A DNA stretch of 32,463 bases, from NCBI GenBank assembly GCA_020436085.1, contig JAGQYM010000048.1, positions 1 to 32,463 on the forward strand. Direction: 5' to 3'. The position numbers and the translations under genes are program-made. Numbering within the stretch: the stretch's first letter is position 1; every line of letters begins with the position of its first letter. Below are positions 8,529 through 15,625 of this stretch, one piece after another. Under the pieces are notes generated by a model, which saw only the letters and a list, made by a program, of their open reading frames with translations, was not told where the DNA came from and did no database searches. This DNA is from Cyclobacteriaceae bacterium. Lineage in GTDB: Bacteria; Bacteroidota; Bacteroidia; Cytophagales; Cyclobacteriaceae.

Positions 8529-9923
8529 ATGACCAAAGAATCAAGAAGAGCCGCGTTAAAGAAACTTTCACTTTCTACCCTGGGCCTGCCGTTAGCATCA
8601 GCATCGCTTACCGACTTGGGTGAAATCACCAACACATTAAGACAGCAACCTATTGGCAATGCCGGTTTTGACAAGCCAGTCACAGCCATTACGCTGGGGG
8701 CGGGAAGTCGTGGTAATGTATATGGCGGTTATGCAGAAAAATACCCTAACGATTTGGATATTGTTGGTGTGGCTGAACCGAATGCCATTCGCAACGAGCG
8801 CTACACTCAAAAACATAAAATCGAAAACAGCAACCGATTCAAGACATGGGAAGACGTCTTCAAGAAACCCAAGTTCGCAGATGCTGTGATTATCACCACC
8901 CCTGACAATCTTCATTATGGCCCTTGCATGAAGGCACTGCAAATGGGTTATGATGTTTTACTTGAAAAGCCAATTGCACCAACAGAAAAAGAGTGTCGTG
9001 ATATCCTGGCTATGGTTCAAAAGACTGGCAGGATAGTGGCTGTGTGCCACGTTCTTCGCTATGCCCCCTATTTCATCAAGCTCCGTGAGATGATCCGCTC
9101 CGGTGCCGTTGGCGAATTGATAAGCATCCAACACTTCGAACCTATTCAACATGTACACATGTCGCACTCGTTTGTCAGAGGCAATTGGCATAACTCAAAA
9201 GAAACAACGCCTATCATCCTAGCCAAGTCATGCCACGATCTCGACATCTTACGCTGGCTCATTGACAAGCCAAGCAAAAACATCTCCGCCATTGGCGACC
9301 TCAAATGGTTTAGAAAAGAGAATGCTCCTGCCGGAAGTACGGAGAGATGCACCGATGGATGTGCAGTCGAAGCAAATTGCCCCTACTCAGCACTTAAGAT
9401 TTATCATCAGCATCGCGAGTACACTTATGTTTTCGATTTTCCGGAAGACAAAAGCAAACATGGCGACTTCATCCTGGAGCAACTGCGAAAAACAAATTAC
9501 GGTCGCTGCGTATATCGAATGGACAATGATCAGCCAGATCACTATGTCACGTCTATACAGTTTGAAAACAACATCACCGCAAGTTTTTCGATGGAGGCCT
9601 TCACCTCTTATCATGGTCGTAGGACGCGCGTCATGGGATCGATGGGTGACATCGTAGGTGACATGGAGAAATTCGTCTTCACAGACTTTGCCACTAGAAA
9701 ATCTACCACGTGGGATGTAAAGGTAGACGATGTGAAAAATTACGAGGCCAGCGGCCACGGAGGTGGTGACTGGGCTCTGGCCAGCGACTGGGTGAAGGCC
9801 GTGAAAGCACAAGACCCAAAGCTACTTTCATCAACCATTGAAGCCTCCATCGAAAGTCACCTGATGGGATTTGCTGCGGAAGAAAGCAGATTGAATAAGA
9901 GAGTAGTTGATATAAGAATTTAA
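8529..9923 (+). CDS. Gfo/Idh/MocA family oxidoreductase, probably Tat-exported
   Basis: It is a 464-residue NAD(P)-dependent sugar oxidoreductase. The N-terminus MTKESRRAALKKLSL carries a twin-arginine-like motif (SRRAALK, with Ala in place of the usual Phe) followed by a weakly hydrophobic segment, as in many Bacteroidota members that act in the periplasm. The Rossmann loop GAGSRGNVYGGY is at residues 57-68 and the family's catalytic-site motif EKP is at 146-148. A Cys-rich stretch, CTDGCAVEANCPYSAL, marks a subfamily common in this phylum. The ATG at 8529 was chosen over 8496 because the twin-arginine motif then sits at the N-terminus. It is 18 bases before the GH130 gene, so both probably serve one carbohydrate substrate, which I cannot name. 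Confidence 0.85.
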   Translation: MTKESRRAALKKLSLSTLGLPLASASLTDLGEITNTLRQQPIGNAGFDKPVTAITLGAGSRGNVYGGYAEKYPNDLDIVGVAEPNAIRNERYTQKHKIENSNRFKTWEDVFKKPKFADAVIITTPDNLHYGPCMKALQMGYDVLLEKPIAPTEKECRDILAMVQKTGRIVAVCHVLRYAPYFIKLREMIRSGAVGELISIQHFEPIQHVHMSHSFVRGNWHNSKETTPIILAKSCHDLDILRWLIDKPSKNISAIGDLKWFRKENAPAGSTERCTDGCAVEANCPYSALKIYHQHREYTYVFDFPEDKSKHGDFILEQLRKTNYGRCVYRMDNDQPDHYVTSIQFENNITASFSMEAFTSYHGRRTRVMGSMGDIVGDMEKFVFTDFATRKSTTWDVKVDDVKNYEASGHGGGDWALASDWVKAVKAQDPKLLSSTIEASIESHLMGFAAEESRLNKRVVDIRI

Positions 9924-9941
9924 TCGCTTCACGTTCTAAAC

Positions 9942-11099
9942 ATGATGTCAAACTTGAAGTGGGCCATTCTTATTATTGCTTTCATTGGTGTGTGTATTGC
10001 TTCATGTGATAAGACGGTGAAAGACCACGAGATGGTAAAACAACCCTGGGTGTTTCCTTCATTCACCAAAGTCGACAGCCTAAACCCTATCCTGTCTCCG
10101 AGTAAAGATCTCAAGTTTGTAGATCCGATTACGAAAAGCGAAACACAGTGGGAAGAACGAAATGTATTGAATCCAACCGCGGTAGTTCGAAACGATACTG
10201 TATTTCTATTATATCGCGCACAAGACCTTACAGGTACCTCGCGCATTGGGATGGCATTCAGTACTGATGGCTTGCATTTCACAAAACTACCGCAACCAGT
10301 ATTCTATCCTGATCTCGATAGCATGAAGCAATATGAGTGGAACTACAAGAAAGACGAAACCAAAACTGAAAATACTGAAGATTGTTACTTCTGCTACTTC
10401 GATGGCACAGAAGATCCAAGGATAATCACCAGCGAGGACGGAACTTACATCATGACCTACACTTCATATGATGGCAAGACCGCAAGGCTTAGTCTGGCAA
10501 CCTCTGCTGACCTTCGTCACTGGCAGAAAAGAGGTCTTGTACTCAATAGTGACAAGTACAGAGACCTATGGTCAAAGTCTGGAGCCATTGTGGCCGAGCT
10601 TAAAAACGGGCAAGTCATCGCTCGCAAGATCAACCGAAAATATTGGATGTACTTTGGAGATACTGATCTTTACATTGCCACGTCAAAAGACCTGGTGCAT
10701 TGGGAAGTCGCTGAGAATGAAGAGTCAAAAAAAATGATTTCAGTTCTACACCCGCGCATGGGTTACTTCGATAGTCGACTGGTTGAACCGGGTCCTTTTG
10801 CCCTTTACACCAAACACGGAATCGTGTTGATATACAACGGCAGCAATGCCGCTAATTTTAACGATGAGCAACTGCCCAGGTTCACCTATGCTGCGGGGCA
10901 GGCTCTATATGACTCGATAGCACCCTACAAACTCATCGACCGTACTGAATCCTATTTTATTCATCCCGATAAGGAATATGAAAAAGTTGGCGAAGTAAAT
11001 GAAGTTTGCTTTGTGGAAGGCCTTGTGTACTTCAACAGCCGATGGTTCCTTTATTATGGCACTGCAGATTCAAAGATTGCAGTAGCTGTTTCACATTAG
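9942..11099 (+). CDS. Glycoside hydrolase family 130-like lipoprotein
   Basis: It is a five-bladed beta-propeller enzyme of the GH130 (DUF377) type, a family of mannoside phosphorylases and some mannosidases. Visible signatures are NPTAVVRNDTVFLLYRAQD at about residues 78-95, SRIGMAFSTDGLHF at 100-113, and EDPR at 157-160, whose Asp is the family general acid, followed by TYTSYDGKTARLSLATS. The signal MMSNLKWAILIIAFIGVCIA followed by Ser-Cys22 makes it a lipoprotein. Phosphorolysis outside the cytoplasm would be unusual, so a hydrolase of the non-phosphorylase subfamilies is the better guess. ATG codons at 9942 and 9945 are both possible starts. It is co-transcribed with the preceding oxidoreductase and convergent with the gene ending at 11104. 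Confidence 0.8.
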   Translation: MMSNLKWAILIIAFIGVCIASCDKTVKDHEMVKQPWVFPSFTKVDSLNPILSPSKDLKFVDPITKSETQWEERNVLNPTAVVRNDTVFLLYRAQDLTGTSRIGMAFSTDGLHFTKLPQPVFYPDLDSMKQYEWNYKKDETKTENTEDCYFCYFDGTEDPRIITSEDGTYIMTYTSYDGKTARLSLATSADLRHWQKRGLVLNSDKYRDLWSKSGAIVAELKNGQVIARKINRKYWMYFGDTDLYIATSKDLVHWEVAENEESKKMISVLHPRMGYFDSRLVEPGPFALYTKHGIVLIYNGSNAANFNDEQLPRFTYAAGQALYDSIAPYKLIDRTESYFIHPDKEYEKVGEVNEVCFVEGLVYFNSRWFLYYGTADSKIAVAVSH

Positions 11100-11103
11100 T
11101 GCA

Positions 11104-11787
11104 TTAGAATTTAACGCCTGCCCCAACATTCCACACGAATTCAGTTACGCGATCTGACCGGTAAAATGAATAACCGGTATTGAGTATTACATACAGCTTG
11201 GTTTTGTTTTCGGTGAGCTTGACTTGATTGGTGACGCCAGCGACATTTCGAATTTCCTCAACGTGTGAATACAGCAATCGAATCTCGTTTCTGAATTCAA
11301 ATTTTGGCAACGGCAACCTCAAGATATATCCAAAATATCCTGTTGCCCCATTCAATGGCTGATCGGCCGACCTCCTCGTGTCGAGAAACATCCACGATAC
11401 AAGTGCAAAGCTGTGAACCGAGGTAGAGTTAAAGGTGACAGTTGCTACAGGTCTCAAAAAACTGCCATTTGCTGCCACACGGTTGAACGCAAACCCATTG
11501 CCGATCGACAAGTGCCAACGCCTTAGGCTATCTGCATAAAATCCGTAGCCACCACTAAAAAATGTTTGGATCGTCTTTCCAGGTTCCTTCCAGCTAAAAC
11601 TATGAAAGCCATCTAAAAATATCCCACCGTTCTGATAACGCATGGCAATCACCTGGGCTGGCTCATCGAGCCCAAAGAGTCCAGAGATATCGATAAATGA
11701 AGATTGAAACTCTGTAGCCCAATCCGTACGCTGCGCCACCACCTCACAGGACAAAAAGATAATAGATATACACAGGCAGCTACTCAT
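11104..11787 (-). CDS. Hypothetical outer membrane protein
   Basis: This 227-residue protein has a short signal peptide ending near VVAQ19 and then alternates short polar and aromatic stretches, such as TIQTFFSGGYGFYAD, RWHLSIGNGFAFN and YVILNTGYSFYRSD. It ends in Phe (VWNVGAGVKF). This is the pattern of a small outer membrane beta-barrel; I recognise no specific family. Its ATG overlaps the left arm of the palindrome at 11787-11809, between it and the divergent marR-type gene, so the MarR protein probably represses it. It could be a solute channel or a receptor linked to the effector of that regulator, but this is only suggested by position. Confidence 0.6.
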   Translation of the reverse strand: MSSCLCISIIFLSCEVVAQRTDWATEFQSSFIDISGLFGLDEPAQVIAMRYQNGGIFLDGFHSFSWKEPGKTIQTFFSGGYGFYADSLRRWHLSIGNGFAFNRVAANGSFLRPVATVTFNSTSVHSFALVSWMFLDTRRSADQPLNGATGYFGYILRLPLPKFEFRNEIRLLYSHVEEIRNVAGVTNQVKLTENKTKLYVILNTGYSFYRSDRVTEFVWNVGAGVKF

Positions 11788-11809
11788 TTAGTTGACTTTG
11801 TCAACTAAA
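11787..11809. promoter_or_regulatory. Palindromic MarR-type operator
   Basis: The arms TTTAGTTGAC (11787-11796) and GTCAACTAAA (11800-11809) form a perfect 10-base inverted repeat around TTT. This length and sequence are typical of MarR-family sites. It overlaps the start codon of the minus-strand outer membrane gene. It also abuts a -7-like TATCTTTT at 11810-11817 for the plus-strand regulator gene, so a bound dimer could block both directions. A 9-base direct repeat, ACTAAATAT, follows at 11804-11812 and 11822-11830. Confidence 0.75.
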
Positions 11810-11836
11810 TATCTTTTATTCACTAAATATTTCCAA

Positions 11837-12286
11837 ATGACAGACAGAGACATTCGTAAAGTGCGGGAATTTAACAGGTTCTACACAAGCGTCATCGGCT
11901 TGCTGGATAAGCACTATCTCAATAGCCCCTTTACTCTCCCGGAAGGTCGCGTATTATATGAATTGCATCATCATCAACCCTGTAGCGCCACGGAATTGAT
12001 CGAACCGACCCACATGGACAAAGGATATCTAAGCAGAATATTAAAGGCCTTTCTCAAAAAGGGCTACGTAATCCGAAAACCTCATCACGAAGATGGACGC
12101 GCGTTCCAATTAATGTTGTCAACGAAAGGTGAAAAGGAATTCGATAAACTCAACACTTCGTCAAGCGACTTGATCAAGGTGATGTTGCAAAACCTCTCAA
12201 AAGATGAGATTCATGTACTGACCACCAGTATGGAGCAAATAACCGAAGTAATCGGACAAGCCAAAGTGGAACTATCAGCCGCATGA
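11837..12286 (+). CDS. MarR-family transcriptional regulator
   Basis: This 149-residue protein has the winged helix-turn-helix of the MarR family. Dimerisation helix 1 is at about residues 3-30 (IRKVREFNRFYTSVIGLLD). The recognition helix region is CSATELIEPTHMDKGYLSRILKAFLKKGYV at about 55-84, and the wing is RKPHHEDGRAFQLMLSTKGE. The frame opens at 11792, but that start lies inside the palindrome; the ATG at 11837 gives the family-like N-terminus MTDRDIRKVREF. Its stop overlaps the next ATG (ATGA). In many bacteria this MarR type is fused directly to a GNAT acetyltransferase domain; here the parts are separate genes. Autoregulation through the 11787-11809 palindrome is inferred. Confidence 0.88.
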   Translation: MTDRDIRKVREFNRFYTSVIGLLDKHYLNSPFTLPEGRVLYELHHHQPCSATELIEPTHMDKGYLSRILKAFLKKGYVIRKPHHEDGRAFQLMLSTKGEKEFDKLNTSSSDLIKVMLQNLSKDEIHVLTTSMEQITEVIGQAKVELSAA

Positions 12287-12816
12287 TCTTAGAGTCAACA
12301 ATCATTAACACTACAGAAGGCGACCTGCCTGAAGTGTATATTCTATTCGAAAAAGCGATCGAATATCAGAAATCAAAAAACTATCCGGTATGGCATGGAT
12401 TCGATCGGTTAACGTTAGTTCATGATGTGGCCAGCAAGAATCACTACAAAATTATAAGGAGCGAAAAGATGGCGATGGTATTCAGCGTTTGCTATGCCGA
12501 CCCACTCATCTGGGGAAAACGCGAAACTGGTGAATCAATATACCTTCATAGAATTGTTGTCAACCCCCAGTTCAAAGGACAAAAGTTATTTTCAGATGTG
12601 CTGGCTTGGGCAATTAATCATGGTATCATGAAATCGAAAAAATCAATTCGAATGGATACATGGGTTGATAACGCCAACATAATCGACTATTACAAAAGTT
12701 TTGGGTTTCAGTTTATTGACAACGCCAGGACTCCCGATGATAACCGGTTGGCTGTCCAAAATCGAAATTTGAATGTTGCTCTTTTACAGTACGACCTAAG
12801 TGATCTCTTAAAATGA
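12283..12816 (+). CDS. GNAT family N-acetyltransferase
   Basis: It has 177 residues and the GNAT fold: the beta4/motif A region is YLHRIVVNPQFKGQKLFSDVLAWA, followed by MDTWVDNANIIDYYKSFGFQFI, the motif B region in which Asn and Tyr commonly contact the acyl-CoA. The Q-x-x-G-x-G/A loop is imperfect (QFKGQK). The start overlaps the marR stop by ATGA and the stop overlaps the next GNAT start in the same way. The acyl acceptor is unknown. It is not closely similar to the following GNAT and seems to have been placed between the two halves of what is elsewhere a MarR-GNAT fusion. Confidence 0.8.
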   Translation: MILESTIINTTEGDLPEVYILFEKAIEYQKSKNYPVWHGFDRLTLVHDVASKNHYKIIRSEKMAMVFSVCYADPLIWGKRETGESIYLHRIVVNPQFKGQKLFSDVLAWAINHGIMKSKKSIRMDTWVDNANIIDYYKSFGFQFIDNARTPDDNRLAVQNRNLNVALLQYDLSDLLK

Positions 12817-13313
12817 ATTCAAAAATTTCTCTTGACGATATCCAAATCAGAACTACACTGAAGCCAGGTGACCTTGGATACGTTACCTATCTGCATGGTG
12901 CAATTTACGGTCGTGAATACAATTTTGGATTACAGTTCGAGACCTATGTTTCGGAAGGACTGAATGAATTTCTAAACCAATATGACCCAAAGACTAATCG
13001 GGTATGGGTTTGCGAACACAATGATCGAATGATTGGATTTATGCTCTTGATAAATCGCGGTGAAGCGGCACAGTTGAGGTATTTTATTCTTGAGTCCCCC
13101 TATCGTGGCATCGGTCTGGGTAAAAAACTAATGTCGCTCTACATGAATTTTTTACGCGACTGCGGATACAAACGCTCTTATCTGTGGACAACTGATGAAC
13201 TGCCTGCCGCCAGATCGCTCTACGAAAGGCACGGGTTTCAACTTACTGAACAGCGCGACTCAGAGGCGTTTGGCAGAAAAGTTAAAGAGCTGAGATTTGA
13301 TTTGGAGCTTTAG
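12813..13313 (+). CDS. GNAT acetyltransferase of the MarR-fused type
   Basis: The 166-residue protein carries a clear acetyl-CoA loop, YRGIGLGKKLMSLYMNFL, and the later motif LPAARSLYERHGFQLTEQ. Its whole layout (HGAIYGREYNFGLQFETYV at the front, FLNQYDPKTNRVWVCEHND in the middle, SYLWTTDEL and FGRKVKELRFDLEL at the end) matches what I know of the C-terminal domain of MarR-GNAT fusion proteins. There it follows the HTH directly; here it is a separate gene coupled by ATGA overlaps. Its stop codon abuts the stop of the convergent gene at 13314 with no base between them. The substrate is unknown. Confidence 0.85.
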   Translation: MNSKISLDDIQIRTTLKPGDLGYVTYLHGAIYGREYNFGLQFETYVSEGLNEFLNQYDPKTNRVWVCEHNDRMIGFMLLINRGEAAQLRYFILESPYRGIGLGKKLMSLYMNFLRDCGYKRSYLWTTDELPAARSLYERHGFQLTEQRDSEAFGRKVKELRFDLEL

Positions 13314-13715
13314 TCAAATCACTCGTACCATGCATTGTACATCCTCGTTCTCGTACCACTCAACGCAGTAACCCTCCGGATCAATATCAGGACGCTTTAG
13401 TATCGCTTGAAATGTATTACCAATCGAGGCCACATCTTTTCTGAAATCCTTTATCTTTTTACCTACATATCTCCCCTTCTTAATCACTTTTTCATCGAGG
13501 CCACTATCGTCATCAGGCAGCTGCTCCACGCCAGCCCAGTAGTCAATCTTACCTCGTCCATCCGGAGATGGCCTTGACAGGCCAAAATATCTTCTGGTGC
13601 CGACTGGAGGGAAAAGCTCATGTAATTTTTGATGGCTTTGTAGTACGCCCTCTGGAAACGAAGACGCTTTAACAACCCACAACTTAATATTCATTTCGTA
13701 CTCAAATTCCTCCAT
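13314..13715 (-). CDS. GyrI-like / effector-binding domain protein
   Basis: It is a small soluble protein of up to 133 residues. The pattern LHELFPPVGTRRYFGLSRPSPDGRGKIDYWAGVEQLP, followed later by DPEGYCVEWYENED, resembles stand-alone GyrI-like (AraC effector-binding, SOUL-like) domains that bind small ligands. No DNA-binding part is present. The start is uncertain: ATG 13715 gives MEEFEYEMNIKLWVV, and ATG 13694 gives MNIKLWVV, which fits the first strand of the domain equally well. It is convergent with the GNAT gene, the two stop codons touching, so the 3' ends of the transcripts must overlap. Family assignment is moderate. Confidence 0.6.
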   Translation of the reverse strand: MEEFEYEMNIKLWVVKASSFPEGVLQSHQKLHELFPPVGTRRYFGLSRPSPDGRGKIDYWAGVEQLPDDDSGLDEKVIKKGRYVGKKIKDFRKDVASIGNTFQAILKRPDIDPEGYCVEWYENEDVQCMVRVI

Positions 13716-13788
13716 AACTATGCCCGCTGCAGTTTAACATTTTGTAATCTATAATATGATACATAAGATGTATTCAGAACAAATAATG

Positions 13789-14079
13789 CTAGTAAATTTG
13801 AAGCCCCTTTCCATTTCCTCCCAAGTGTGCTACGCAGACCGAAATTAATTTGACTCCAAATCCGATGTAGGCCCATAATTTTATCCGCAACGGAATAGAA
13901 GGAACAACTAAAACAATTACCGCAACTACTTTCAGTACAAATAAGTCCACCTCGAAAAAATCATGCACTTTCATGTAACTAAAGTCTTCTTGCATGTTGA
14001 AAGCAACCACCGGTATAACCCATTCAAGCAAAAGAATGGTACCAACAATTATCCTTATGATAATCTTATCGATCCCCAT
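13789..14079 (-). CDS. DoxX-like membrane protein, short
   Basis: The frame is open up to 14292 through the preceding VOC gene, but the start MGIDKIIIRIIVG at 14079, 10 bases after the VOC stop, matches the DoxX-like (DoxX_2) family start. The 96 residues hold three membrane segments: about 5-25, 42-62 (VLKVVAVIVLVVPSI) and 67-87 (LWAYIGFGVKLISVCVAHL). The motif around LKVVAV and the final HL are typical of the family. The usual fourth segment is missing because the frame stops after HLGGNGKGLQIY, giving a protein about 20-30 residues short. A frameshift or true shortening cannot be told apart here. It is probably co-transcribed with the VOC gene. Confidence 0.6.
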   Translation of the reverse strand: MGIDKIIIRIIVGTILLLEWVIPVVAFNMQEDFSYMKVHDFFEVDLFVLKVVAVIVLVVPSIPLRIKLWAYIGFGVKLISVCVAHLGGNGKGLQIY

Positions 14080-14089
14080 CGACTGGCTA

Positions 14090-14503
14090 TCAGTTTTTAG
14101 AAAAGTTAAAGACCCAATTGAATCCATATCGGTCGGTAAGTTCTCCATGGGTTGCTCCCCAGAACGTTTGGTGAAGTGGGGTTTTGACGTTACCACCTTC
14201 CGCCAGCATTGAAAAAACTTTGTTGATCTCTTCATCGCTAAAACACACCATGCAAAGGCTAATAGAATTTCCGCTTTGCAGATTGTTGCCAATCATATCC
14301 GACCCCATCAGCACAATGCGATCACTGACCAACGTGCTATGAAGAATGTGATTACTGTCCTGTGACGTCTTCGTGGCGGACATCGGAGATTCAGCTACCC
14401 GTTGCATGGTCAATTCACCTCCCAGGCAGGATTTATAAAATTGCATAGCCTCCCGGCACTTGCCATTGAAATTGAGATACGGATTGATTTGTGTTGTCTT
14501 CAT
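14090..14503 (-). CDS. VOC family protein (PhnB-like glyoxalase fold)
   Basis: This 137-residue protein is of the PhnB / 3-demethylubiquinone methyltransferase-like group of the vicinal oxygen chelate superfamily. Features are INPYLNFNGKCREAMQFYKSCLGGEL at the start, DRIVLMGSDM in the middle, and WGATHGELTDRYGFNWVFNF at the end. Members are often called glyoxalases, but most lack a known reaction, and the metal ligands are not obvious here. The frame extends to 14530; I chose the ATG at 14503 because MKTTQINPYLNF is the usual family start and an exact -7 element lies just upstream. It is divergent from the GlxA-type regulator at 14640. Confidence 0.82.
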   Translation of the reverse strand: MKTTQINPYLNFNGKCREAMQFYKSCLGGELTMQRVAESPMSATKTSQDSNHILHSTLVSDRIVLMGSDMIGNNLQSGNSISLCMVCFSDEEINKVFSMLAEGGNVKTPLHQTFWGATHGELTDRYGFNWVFNFSKN

Positions 14504-14527
14504 TTTAATTACGTCTCCTTGCATGCA

Positions 14528-14535
14528 CAAAGGTA
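14528..14535 (-). promoter_or_regulatory. -7 promoter element for the VOC gene
   Basis: On the minus strand this reads TACCTTTG, an exact match to TAnnTTTG, 24 bases before the ATG at 14503. A TTTG at 14563-14566 lies 27 bases upstream, too far for a normal -33 element, so only the -7 half is convincing. Confidence 0.4.
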
Positions 14536-14583
14536 TTTGCCATGCTTCACCTTGTGCTTGTACAAATGCGTCAATCTCAGGGG

Positions 14584-14614
14584 TTGATCACGACAAGCCT
14601 TGCACTTACCTTAG
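14584..14614 (+). promoter_or_regulatory. Candidate promoter for the GlxA-type regulator
   Basis: TTG at 14584-14586, then 20 bases, then TACCTTAG at 14607-14614, one mismatch from the Bacteroidota -7 consensus. The ATG at 14640 is 25 bases downstream. It is back to back with the VOC gene's -7 element, consistent with a shared regulatory region. Confidence 0.4.
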
Positions 14615-14639
14615 TGTCAGAACTCACTAGCCCTCGAAG

Positions 14640-15617
14640 ATGAAAAATGTAGCCATCCTGGTTCCTGAGACAGCTGTGCTTGCGGCCATCGTTGATCCGC
14701 GTTATATGTTTACTGCTGTCAACGAATTTTTAAAAAGTGCTGGCAAGCCTCCACTTTTTAATGTGCAACTGGTAGGGCTAACTACCGAAGTAAGATTGAA
14801 TGACGGGCTTTTTTCTGTTCATACCGACATCACGATAGAAAAAACCAAACAGTTTGATTTGATAATAATTCCAGCCATTAGTGGCCATATTGAAACAGCT
14901 ATAAAAAAGAATCAAAAATTTATACCATGGATTATAGACCAATATAAGGAAGGCGCAGAAGTCGCAAGCCTTTGTATTGGAGCGTTTATTCTGGCGTCAA
15001 CTGGATTGTTGAATGGAAAGTCATGCTCTACTCACTGGCTTTTCGCCAATGAGTTCAAATCTATGTTTCCTGAAATTGAGCTGGTGGATAACAAAGTGAT
15101 CACGGAACAAAATGGATTGTATAGCAGTGGTGGAGCAAGTTCTTATTGGAATCTCTTACTTCATCTGGTTGAAAAATATACCAGCAGGGAAATTGCTATT
15201 CTGGCATCCAAGTTTTTCGTGCTTGACATCAGCCTAACGAGCCAAAGCCCATTCTCAATTTTCAAGGGGCAAAAGATTCACAATGATCCGGAAATTGTGA
15301 AAGTGCAAGAGTATATTGAAACGAACTTCACAGAAAAGATTACAGTGGATGAACTCTCAAGAGAATTTGGAATCGGGAGAAGGACACTTGAACGAAGATT
15401 TAAAAAGGCAACTCACAATACCGTTATTGAATATATCCAACGGGTGAAAATTGAAGCCTCCAAGAAGGAACTGGAAGTCGGAAGAAAAACCATTAACGAA
15501 GTAATGTTTGATGTTGGTTATACCGACAACAAGGCTTTTCGTGATGTGTTCAGAAAAGTGGCAGGTCTATCACCCCTTGAATACAAAAACAAATACAATA
15601 AGGTAATCGCGGCTTGA
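14640..15617 (+). CDS. GlxA-type AraC regulator (DJ-1/PfpI domain plus AraC HTH)
   Basis: The 325-residue protein has an N-terminal DJ-1/PfpI-like domain at about 1-190. Cys112 sits in the nucleophile-elbow motif ASLCIGAFILASTGLLNGK. A C-terminal AraC/XylS double helix-turn-helix follows at about 220-320 (ITVDELSREFGIGRRTLERRFKKAT and INEVMFDVGYTDNKAFRDVFRKVAGLSPLEYK). This is the GlxA family of transcription activators, in which the DJ-1 part is thought to sense a ligand rather than catalyse. It is divergent from the VOC/DoxX-like genes, which are its natural candidate targets, with promoters for both sides inside 136 bases. The ligand is unknown. Confidence 0.9.
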   Translation: MKNVAILVPETAVLAAIVDPRYMFTAVNEFLKSAGKPPLFNVQLVGLTTEVRLNDGLFSVHTDITIEKTKQFDLIIIPAISGHIETAIKKNQKFIPWIIDQYKEGAEVASLCIGAFILASTGLLNGKSCSTHWLFANEFKSMFPEIELVDNKVITEQNGLYSSGGASSYWNLLLHLVEKYTSREIAILASKFFVLDISLTSQSPFSIFKGQKIHNDPEIVKVQEYIETNFTEKITVDELSREFGIGRRTLERRFKKATHNTVIEYIQRVKIEASKKELEVGRKTINEVMFDVGYTDNKAFRDVFRKVAGLSPLEYKNKYNKVIAA

Positions 15618-15625
15618 AGCACCTA

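Noticed and set aside
14080-14292. Upstream extension of the DoxX-like gene through the VOC gene
   Set aside because: The extension overlaps the conserved VOC C-terminus in another frame and does not look like a membrane protein; the ATG at 14079 fits the family.
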